64,000 nucleotides of DNA, taken from the NCBI RefSeq assembly GCF_014646055.1, contig NZ_BMMS01000002.1, positions 265,729-329,728 on the forward strand. The letters run 5' to 3'. Origin of the DNA: Wenjunlia tyrosinilytica (GTDB taxonomy: Bacteria; Actinomycetota; Actinomycetes; Streptomycetales; Streptomycetaceae). The notes below the pieces were generated by a model that saw nothing but the letters and a program-made list of their open reading frames with translations, had not been told where the DNA came from and made no database searches. Shown piece by piece: positions 58,149 through 64,000 of this stretch. Numbering within the stretch: position 1 is the first letter of the stretch; the number at the start of each line of letters is the position of its first letter. Position numbers and translations under genes: made by a program.

Positions 58149-59105
58149 TCAGCGCAGAGCGGCGGTGCCGGGCCCCCTGAGATCGGGCAGCAGGCGGAAG
58201 ACCTCGCCCGCGCTGTCGTCGCACGCGAGCTGGAGCACTTCGGCGCCCTGGTCGGTGGACGCGCCCTTCACACCGAGGCACAGCTCGGAGTGGACCGGAC
58301 GCAGGCGCAGGCCGACCATGGGGTGCATGACGGTCTCCAGACGGAAGACCTCCGCGTTGCCCCGGTCGCCGCAGTAGTCGTCCTCGAGATGCGCTCCGGC
58401 CTTGGTACTCATGCCGTGCACACCCGTGCAGCCGGGCCCGAACTCGGGGTGGTCGGTGACCAGGCGCCAGCGGTCGCCGCCCAGCTTCTTCAACGAGAAC
58501 CGGGGGACGCTCGGTCCGCAGGGCAGTTGATACAGGCGCCCGTTGCTCTGGCCGAGCCGCTCCGACAAGCACAAGGCGGAGTAGGCGAGTTGGAGGCGGT
58601 ACGAGCCCGGTGCCGGGAGGGCGCCGGGGCTGTAGGACGGGGACGGCGACGTGTCCGGTGCGGCGCCGCCCGTGCTGCCGGAACTCCCGGAACCCGCCGC
58701 CACGATCAGCACGGCGATCGCCACGACGGCGGCGGCCCCACCCAGGATGGCGGCCACCAGCAGCCCGATGCGCCGGGGTGGTATCCCCTGGTGCTCGGGG
58801 ACCGCGGGGCCATCGGCGGCCTGCTCGACGAGGCCGGAGGCGATCAACGCCCGGGTCTCGTTCCACACGGCGGCCTCGGCGTCCCCAAGTCCGCAGGCCC
58901 GGACAAACGCGCCGACCATCTCCGGCCTCGGTAACGCGTTCCGGGAAAGCGTTCCGGCGACGGTACTTCGCGGCAGCACCACCCCGGCCGCCTCGGCACG
59001 GGCGGTCAGTTCCCGGTACGTCAGCCCCGACCAGCCCTTCAAGTGCCGCATCGCGGCGACGAACTCCTCCGCGTTCCGAGCCTTTCGGGGATCGGGAGAG
59101 GACAT
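58149..59105 (-). CDS. HTH protein with membrane anchor and ricin-like domain
   Basis: The 318-residue protein combines an XRE-like helix-turn-helix (about 10-75, 'GLTYRELTARAEAAG' and 'PRSTVAGTLSRNALPRPEMV'), one membrane segment (about 112-136) and a Gly/Ser/Pro linker. An extracytoplasmic beta-trefoil-like region (about 160-310) follows, with 'ALCLSERLGQSNGRLYQLPCG' and 'ELCLGVKGASTDQGAEVLQLAC', typical ricin-lectin halves. It looks like a one-component transmembrane sensor: a lectin or ligand domain outside, DNA binding inside. It is divergent from a secreted protein with a triple repeat between them. Confidence 0.85.
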   Translation of the reverse strand: MSSPDPRKARNAEEFVAAMRHLKGWSGLTYRELTARAEAAGVVLPRSTVAGTLSRNALPRPEMVGAFVRACGLGDAEAAVWNETRALIASGLVEQAADGPAVPEHQGIPPRRIGLLVAAILGGAAAVVAIAVLIVAAGSGSSGSTGGAAPDTSPSPSYSPGALPAPGSYRLQLAYSALCLSERLGQSNGRLYQLPCGPSVPRFSLKKLGGDRWRLVTDHPEFGPGCTGVHGMSTKAGAHLEDDYCGDRGNAEVFRLETVMHPMVGLRLRPVHSELCLGVKGASTDQGAEVLQLACDDSAGEVFRLLPDLRGPGTAALR

Positions 59106-59159
59106 GGAAAACCCTCGGATCAGTGGGAGGTCTGCCGGGGGTGGATCGTACCCGGCTGC

Positions 59160-59200
59160 TGTCCCGGACAGTCGCGGCCTGTCCGGGACTGTCCGGGACA
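59160..59200. promoter_or_regulatory. Triple GTCCGGGAC repeat in a divergent promoter
   Basis: A perfect 13-bp inverted repeat, TGTCCCGGACAGT (59160-59172) and ACTGTCCGGGACA (59188-59200), surrounds a third half-site TGTCCGGGAC (59180-59189). The array lies 55 bp before the HTH-ricin start and 81 bp before the secreted protein start, a likely shared operator. Confidence 0.6.
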
Positions 59201-59280
59201 GGGGTGTTTCCTTGCCGACGCCTTACCCACCCGAGAAGCATCGGCGGGGCCAGCAAGCGCACTACCGACAAGGAGCAACC

Positions 59281-59766
59281 ATGCTGAAGCGTCGTGCGGT
59301 CCTCTCGCTCGCCGCCGCTACGGCCGCCTGCGTCACCGCGGTGGCCCCGGCCGTCGCGAGTCCCGCGGGCCCCATCAACAACGCCTGCGCGGGGGGCGGT
59401 TACAACCCCAACAACGCCACCGACGTCCACGTCGCCTCGCAGGAGACCGGCGTGGGCAACGACACCGACGCGGTGCTCCAGATGAAGTACGGCTACATCG
59501 GGAGCACGCTCATCGTGTGGGCGAAGATCTACAACGCGAGCGTGGGCGACGGCGCCTCCCTGCGCTGGTCCGACGACCGCGGCGCCAACTACCACCGCTG
59601 CGGCCGCCCCGCGAACGCCGGATACGCCTACATCACCTCGGGCGGCGACCAGTACACCCTGGGCTCGAACAACGTGAACGGCCGCTGGTTCAAGGCCTGC
59701 GGCTACGACAAGAGCTCCGGCAAGATCGACTGCACCCCGAGCAGCGACACCTGGATCCACTTCTAG
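59281..59766 (+). CDS. Small secreted protein of unknown function
   Basis: The 161-residue protein has a typical Sec signal peptide: basic MLKRR, hydrophobic core, and a probable cleavage after AVASPA or near residue 27. The mature part of about 133 residues is rich in Gly, Asn, Tyr and Trp, has four Cys that could form two disulfides, and probable beta strands ('STLIVWAKIYNASVG', 'SLRWSDDRGANYHRCGRP'). No family was recognised. AAGGAG precedes the ATG. It is divergent from the HTH-ricin gene, which suggests a regulatory or functional link. Confidence 0.85.
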   Translation: MLKRRAVLSLAAATAACVTAVAPAVASPAGPINNACAGGGYNPNNATDVHVASQETGVGNDTDAVLQMKYGYIGSTLIVWAKIYNASVGDGASLRWSDDRGANYHRCGRPANAGYAYITSGGDQYTLGSNNVNGRWFKACGYDKSSGKIDCTPSSDTWIHF

Positions 59767-59787
59767 CCACCACCGGGGGGAAGCCAA

Positions 59788-59830
59788 AGGCCCCGAAGGC
59801 CGCTTTCACGGGGGGCGACCTTCGGGGCCT
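59788..59830 (+). terminator. Terminator of the secreted protein gene
   Basis: A 12-bp perfect stem (59788-59799 with 59819-59830) with a 19-nt loop lies 22 bp after the stop. Confidence 0.75.
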
Positions 59831-60030
59831 GGGCCCATGTCGGACCTTTCATCGCCCAGTTCCTGGCCGAGTTCCTCGAGCCCACGAGGAATCGGCTCCG
59901 ATGAGAAGACCGCCAGGCGAAGGCCGCCACCAGCATGGGCGGGCTCACCACGCTGCCCACCAAGACCCTGGCCACCCTGCGCCGCCTTCGTCCGCTGACG
60001 TTGCCTCAGCTACTGCCGTCACGACGTGCA
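59831..60030. other. Intergenic stretch without a supported gene
   Basis: About 200 bp between two hairpins. Short frames such as 'FIAQFLAEFLEPTRNRLR' look protein-like and could be a fragment of a lost gene, but nothing is long enough to identify. Confidence 0.3.
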
Positions 60031-60063
60031 GAAGCCCCGCCAGAAACGATCTGGCGGGGCTTC
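60031..60063. terminator. Terminator after the immunity gene
   Basis: A perfect 13-bp stem (60031-60043 with 60051-60063) with a 7-nt loop lies 20 bp beyond the immunity gene stop on the minus strand and closes the toxin/immunity transcript. Confidence 0.85.
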
Positions 60064-60083
60064 ACATTTGCGCTTGCGTGCCC

Positions 60084-60572
60084 TCACAAGCCCCAGGCGG
60101 ACTCGCGGAACTGCCGCACTTCGGACGCGCTCGTCACCCACTCGGAGATGCGATGCCCGTCCTCGTCGACTTCACGGTGAGGCTCTACGTACCGCCACGG
60201 CTCTTGCGGGTCGAACGGTTCATCGAGCTCATCCAGGAAGATGAGCGAATTCTGGACGTGGATCACATCCCCGTCTCGATACATAGGCCAGCAGGAGATG
60301 AAATTACTGACTGCCGGATCAGTGATCGAAGCAATGAGACAAGAGGTCGCCTTCTCGGAGCATTCGATTTCCCTCAGGGCACTCTCCCAGCTTCGACGGT
60401 ATCCATCCACCGACCAGAAGCTCAGAGCCATCATGAACGTCTCCGTGAAGCTGCCGACCCTGATCCTGGCGACAGCCTCGGAGGATGACGGGGCCGCACC
60501 CCCCGAAAGCGGATCGTCAATCACCTCGATTGAGAATCCACTATTCTTTGAGGTAGTTGAGGTCTTGGTCAT
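60084..60572 (-). CDS. Immunity protein of the RHS toxin (CdiI-like)
   Basis: The 162-residue cytoplasmic protein lies directly downstream of the RHS toxin and overlaps its end by 32 bp, the standard place for a cognate immunity gene. The C-terminal block 'IFLDELDEPFDPQEPW' followed by 'EVDEDGHRISEWVTSASEVRQF' resembles immunity proteins of contact-dependent inhibition systems. It has lower GC than the core genes, as is common for such exchangeable modules. The start ATG 60572 lies inside the toxin gene, implying coupled translation. Confidence 0.8.
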   Translation of the reverse strand: MTKTSTTSKNSGFSIEVIDDPLSGGAAPSSSEAVARIRVGSFTETFMMALSFWSVDGYRRSWESALREIECSEKATSCLIASITDPAVSNFISCWPMYRDGDVIHVQNSLIFLDELDEPFDPQEPWRYVEPHREVDEDGHRISEWVTSASEVRQFRESAWGL

Positions 60573-60873
60573 AGGTTCCGATCCGTTGCCCTCTGCGGTT
60601 GAACATCTTCCAGCCGTCCGTCACGTTATGGCCATCGACATCAGGAGTGATGTAGTTCTTGCCGTTGGAGAAGACGACCTGGCCATGCGAATTGAACGGC
60701 GCTCTCTGCGCGGGAATTCTTGTTCGGTACCCAAGTGCGCCCGCCCGATCGGCCATGGTCCCGGCGTACAGCTCGCGACTCTGCCGACTGCGCTCAGCCA
60801 CCGTGTCCGGATGGTAGGGGTCACCCTTGAGCGCGGGGGAAGAAGTGTATCCCTCCGGAAGGTCGCAGTTGCT
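60541..60873 (-). other. C-terminal toxin domain of the RHS protein
   Basis: This is the module after the HINT domain, of lower GC than the RHS repeats before it. Key features are 'GYRTRIPAQRAPFNSHGQ', 'NGKNYITPDVDGHN' and 'GTYDQDLNYLKE' at the very end. His/Asp/Trp-containing conserved stretches suggest a nuclease like Ntox21; the catalytic residues cannot be fixed from one sequence. Confidence 0.6.
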
Positions 60874-63800
60874 GTTGTGAACCAGGACCGGAGTCTGCCC
60901 TGCCAGCACATAGTACGTGTGCAACTCGGCGACCGTCAGGTTGTACGTTCTGCGGTGGGTGTCCAGACCGCCGACGCGGCGTACAACGGCCGTGGCGCCC
61001 TTGTCCGTTCGCAGGGTGGTGCCCGGAGCCAGGTCGCCCGCGTCGACCCACTTGTGTCGGGATACGGACCAGAACGGGTGGTGTCTCGTGGTGACGATCG
61101 AAGCGTTCTTGCCGGCGTGGGCGACGGTGAGCTTCACGAAGGACTTGTCATCGTCCGTCACGATGGTCGCGACGACGGTCCGCTCCTGGGTCTTCCCTGT
61201 CTTCGGATCGGTGGCCAGGACCTTGTCACCAGTCCGCAATTCTTCGATCGGCTTCTTCGCACCGTCAGCCGCCAGTACCTTCACTCCCGCGACGAAGCTG
61301 TTCCGGCATGCCTTGGCCACATCTTCGGCCTCGTCGGACGCCTTGCGGAGGAACTTGGCTTCGCGGACCAGCTTCAGGGGCTTGGCCCACGGAACCAACG
61401 CCGCGCATCCCAGGACATCCCCGTGCGAGCAGTCCCTGCCGCTGGCGATGGGATTGAAGATGTGCGCGAGCGTGCGAACGATCGTGGTGATCGGCCCCTG
61501 AACGCCGCTGGCGAGGTCCTTCCGCCTGCGCGCTTCGTTGGCCTCTCCAATGGTCAGCGTGTTGGTCAGCCGGAAAAGCACCGCGCTGCTGTAGGCGGGC
61601 CGCCCCTTCTGCCATTGCACGTAGTTGGAGTGATAGACGGCCTGGTCGGACTTGTTCTGAACATTGTTGCCAGTCTGTTCCACCGGCTTTGTGCCGTCCT
61701 TGCAGACCCAACTGCCGCTGCACTCCGGAAACATCATTCCGCTCGGGTCGCTGAAGCTGAGCGGGTTGTTGTTGCCGTAGGTGTAGCCATTGATCTGCTG
61801 GGGGTCGGACAGGTCCATGACCGGGTCGACGCTGACGAAGCGGCCCATCGACGGGTCGTACTCGCGGGCGCCCAGGTGGGTCAGCCCCGTGGTGTCCTGG
61901 GTGCCTCCGATGAAGCCCTTGTGCCCAGGCCAACCGCTGGGCGTGGCACCGCGCGGGGCGCCGAAGGGCGTGGAGCGGCGCTGCTTGAGGGCCTGCGTGG
62001 CGGAGTCGACGGCCAGTTCGCCCGTGCCGTTGTGGTCCGTGACGACGAACGAGAGCTTGTTGTCGTCGGTGCGGATCGCCTGAGCGCCGCCGAGGTCGTA
62101 GTAGCGCGTCGCCTTCGCCTTGCTGCTGCCCTTGGCCTGGGAGATCTCCTGGCCGGACAGGTACAGGGTGGTTGCCTGGTCCGTGCGCTGGATCAGGCGG
62201 TTTCCGTCTGCGTCGTAGAGATAGCTGGTCGTGCGTGTGGTGTTGTCGGGGTCCCGCTCGGTGAGTGTCGCGAGGTGGCCCTCCTCGTCCCACGTCAGCG
62301 ACTGCTTGTCCCCGCCGATCGTGCGTGTGGCGGTATTGCCCACGGCGTCATAGGTGTAGGAGTCCTGCGCCGTGCTGCCGTTGGGCCCCACGGTGTCGAC
62401 CTTCGACAGGGTGTGCGGCTGCGGCGAGCCGGCCGCCGGGTAGGTGTAGGTCTGCTTGATGTCCTTGGCACTGTCACCGGACGGGTCGTGCCGGGTCTGC
62501 GCAAGGCGGTTCCCGACGACGTCGTACGTGAAGGACTGCCAGTACGGCGCCGGGCCGCCGATCGCCGGCTTCGTGGGCTGTCCGTCGCACGAGGTGGTGG
62601 ACTGGGTCCAGGCCTCGGTCAAGCGGCGCTGGTGGTCGTAGGTGAAGCACTGGGTGTCGGTGCCCTCACGGGAGACGTCCGACAGCGACAGGATATTGCC
62701 GATGTCGTCGTAGGCGAACGACGAGGACTTGTCCACGCCCGGCACGTCCTCGCGGTCGACCCGTGAGTTGGCCAGGCGCTGGGTGCCCCACTGGAAGGTG
62801 TTGGTCACCCAGGTCCGCTTGCCTCCCGCGGCCAGTTCGTACTGGAGGGGCTTGCCCGTGTAGCTGTAGGAGGTGCTGGTGACGTAGGTGCTCTCCCCCG
62901 ACAGCCTGATCGGCCGTTTGGTGTCGTCGTACGTGTGGACGAGGGGCTCGCCGGGGAGACTGCCCGCCGCCGGGTAGCCGGTGGACTGGACCGTCCCGTC
63001 CAGGTTGTACCGCGTGTTCGTCTGGTACGAGCCGGCCAGCGCACCCTCGTCATCCGGGATCGTGGTGGTGCTCCGGGTCACCCGGTTCAGGCCGTCATAG
63101 GCGTTGACGGCCGTGGTGTAGGCATTGCCGCCGTCGTAGCGCGTGGACGAGGCGAGCAGGCCCTTGGCACCGAAGACGGTGTCGTACGTCCACCTGGCGC
63201 GCAGGGTGCCGGTGGCCGAGCCGTTGCGGAGCTCGGTCTTGCGCCCGAGACCGTCGTACAGGTCGACGAGCTTCTTGCCGCCCGCGTCCGTGGTCGAGGT
63301 CAGCTGTCCACGGTCGTCGTAGGTGCTGGTCGTCCTGCCCTTGTCGGGGTCCTTGGCGGCGGTCTGCCGCCCGAGCTGGTCGTACGTGTAGGACCAGGAG
63401 TTGCCCGCGGGGTCGGTCACCTTGGCCAGTTGTCCGGCCGGGGTGTAGTCGTAGACGGTCTTGTCCGCGGGACCGGTGGGGCCGGCGCCGTGGTACTGCC
63501 ACAGCTCGGTCGCCCTGCCCCGGGCATCGGACAGCGTGGTCGTGGTGGTGCCGCCGTCGGGCGGGGTCACGGTGACCCGGTCGCCGTCGTAGTCGGTCCT
63601 GGTGACGGACAGGACCTTGCCCGCGTCGCTGTTGCCCGCCACCTGCTTCTGCTGGGTGGGCCGGCCCAGGCCGTCGTAGGTGAACCAGGTCTGCGTCTCC
63701 ACGTCGACCGCGTCGTCGAGAGAGAAGAGCGTCGCCGAGGGAGTGTGCTCGGCGTAGTACGGGGCGAACGTCTTGGCGGTCAGGCCGCGCTCGTCGTAGA

Positions 63801-64000
63801 AGTTGTCGCTGATCAGACGGCCGCCCTCGGGGCCGGGGGCCTGGGTCTGGCGCTCACGCAGGAAACCGTCGTACAGGGTGTAGGAGGTCTTCTGGGTGCC
63901 CGTGTTCGTCAGCGACTTCGTGCCCACCGCGACCGCGTCCCCCTCGGCCACGGTGTAGGTGAACTCGTAGTTGGGCCTCTCTCCGTTGGCCTTCGAGCGA
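60541..64000 (-). CDS. RHS-repeat polymorphic toxin with HINT domain, 5' end outside window
   Basis: The frame is open at the right edge (about 1,153 codons seen). It contains many YD/RHS repeats ('YTYDQLGRQTAAKDPDKGRT', 'YDAVGNTATRTIGG') and the RHS core end 'LGAREYDPSMGRFVSVDP' with 'YGNNNPLSFSDPSG'. A pretoxin region and a HINT autoprocessing domain follow (61308 to 60874: Cys in KACRNSFVAG, 'TTRHHPFWSV', ending TPVLVHN). The C-terminal toxin domain of about 110 residues (60873-60541) has 'RIPAQRAPFNSHGQVVFSNG' and 'ITPDVDGHNVTDGWKMF', resembling Ntox21-type nuclease toxins; that family assignment is tentative. The downstream gene is its immunity protein. Confidence 0.9.
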   Translation of the reverse strand, partial: RSKANGERPNYEFTYTVAEGDAVAVGTKSLTNTGTQKTSYTLYDGFLRERQTQAPGPEGGRLISDNFYDERGLTAKTFAPYYAEHTPSATLFSLDDAVDVETQTWFTYDGLGRPTQQKQVAGNSDAGKVLSVTRTDYDGDRVTVTPPDGGTTTTTLSDARGRATELWQYHGAGPTGPADKTVYDYTPAGQLAKVTDPAGNSWSYTYDQLGRQTAAKDPDKGRTTSTYDDRGQLTSTTDAGGKKLVDLYDGLGRKTELRNGSATGTLRARWTYDTVFGAKGLLASSTRYDGGNAYTTAVNAYDGLNRVTRSTTTIPDDEGALAGSYQTNTRYNLDGTVQSTGYPAAGSLPGEPLVHTYDDTKRPIRLSGESTYVTSTSYSYTGKPLQYELAAGGKRTWVTNTFQWGTQRLANSRVDREDVPGVDKSSSFAYDDIGNILSLSDVSREGTDTQCFTYDHQRRLTEAWTQSTTSCDGQPTKPAIGGPAPYWQSFTYDVVGNRLAQTRHDPSGDSAKDIKQTYTYPAAGSPQPHTLSKVDTVGPNGSTAQDSYTYDAVGNTATRTIGGDKQSLTWDEEGHLATLTERDPDNTTRTTSYLYDADGNRLIQRTDQATTLYLSGQEISQAKGSSKAKATRYYDLGGAQAIRTDDNKLSFVVTDHNGTGELAVDSATQALKQRRSTPFGAPRGATPSGWPGHKGFIGGTQDTTGLTHLGAREYDPSMGRFVSVDPVMDLSDPQQINGYTYGNNNPLSFSDPSGMMFPECSGSWVCKDGTKPVEQTGNNVQNKSDQAVYHSNYVQWQKGRPAYSSAVLFRLTNTLTIGEANEARRRKDLASGVQGPITTIVRTLAHIFNPIASGRDCSHGDVLGCAALVPWAKPLKLVREAKFLRKASDEAEDVAKACRNSFVAGVKVLAADGAKKPIEELRTGDKVLATDPKTGKTQERTVVATIVTDDDKSFVKLTVAHAGKNASIVTTRHHPFWSVSRHKWVDAGDLAPGTTLRTDKGATAVVRRVGGLDTHRRTYNLTVAELHTYYVLAGQTPVLVHNSNCDLPEGYTSSPALKGDPYHPDTVAERSRQSRELYAGTMADRAGALGYRTRIPAQRAPFNSHGQVVFSNGKNYITPDVDGHNVTDGWKMFNRRGQRIGTYDQDLNYLKE

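Noticed and set aside
59831-60030. Possible transposase fragment
   Set aside because: Only about 20 protein-like codons; no DDE motif, inverted repeats or target duplication.

Overview
The window is very GC-rich, uses G/C almost always in third codon positions, has many GTG starts and carries the actinobacterial division and cell-wall (dcw) cluster. Gene content and order point to a Streptomyces chromosome, in the conserved core apart from the last ~10 kb. All identifications are by reading the sequence; no database search was run.

Layout. (1) 1-489: the 3' end of ileS, closed by a strong terminator. (2) 732-19459, all on the minus strand: the dcw cluster, read from mraZ as mraZ, rsmH, ftsL, ftsI, murE, murF, mraY, murD, ftsW, murG, ftsQ, ftsZ, pgeF, ylmE, sepF, ylmG (yggT), divIVA. 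These genes make the lipid-linked peptidoglycan precursor (MurE/F/D, MraY, MurG), polymerise and crosslink septal wall (FtsW/FtsI), build the Z-ring (FtsZ/SepF) and direct polar growth (DivIVA). Upstream of mraZ lie four 10-bp-phased MraZ boxes. ftsA and murC are absent. (3) 19809-29417: a beta-carbonic anhydrase, a translationally coupled MoxR/DUF58/transglutaminase operon, a 95-bp tandem-repeat array in a convergent gap, a DUF3040 membrane protein, a methyltransferase and a HEPN protein. (4) 29839-35878: an ABC-like ATPase with a degenerate P-loop, a YhgE/Pip membrane protein and a TetR regulator behind a perfect TetR-type palindrome, then DUF4126 and a CrtI-like oxidoreductase. (5) 35989-46505: a Tyr/Gly-rich membrane protein, metF, thiE, an Rv2175c-like DNA-binding protein, an FAD reductase, a TPP riboswitch driving thiO-thiS-thiG, a PknL-like PASTA kinase and endonuclease IV. 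(6) 46575-49679: a sulfite-oxidase-like molybdoenzyme, bacterioferritin, its [2Fe-2S] ferredoxin behind an iron box, and class II DAHP synthase.

(7) From 49748 on the region is accessory. There is an anti-sigma-like ATPase / XRE / DUF397 trio, in which the DUF397 protein has a fourfold internal duplication. Next come a frameshifted gene remnant, an unknown polar protein, and a giant IPT/TIG plus Ig-like repeat gene broken by a frameshift. A membrane-anchored HTH-ricin protein sits divergent from a small secreted protein around a triple inverted repeat. The window ends in an RHS polymorphic toxin (RHS repeats, HINT domain, C-terminal toxin) with an overlapping immunity gene; the toxin gene runs off the right edge.

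Most notable for follow-up: the RHS-HINT-toxin/immunity module; a DUF58 protein whose N-terminal 15-bp minisatellite has Streptomyces codon usage in a different frame from the DUF58 domain; the DUF397 quadruplication; the 95-bp array; the HTH-ricin/secreted-protein pair; and the non-canonical ABC ATPase.
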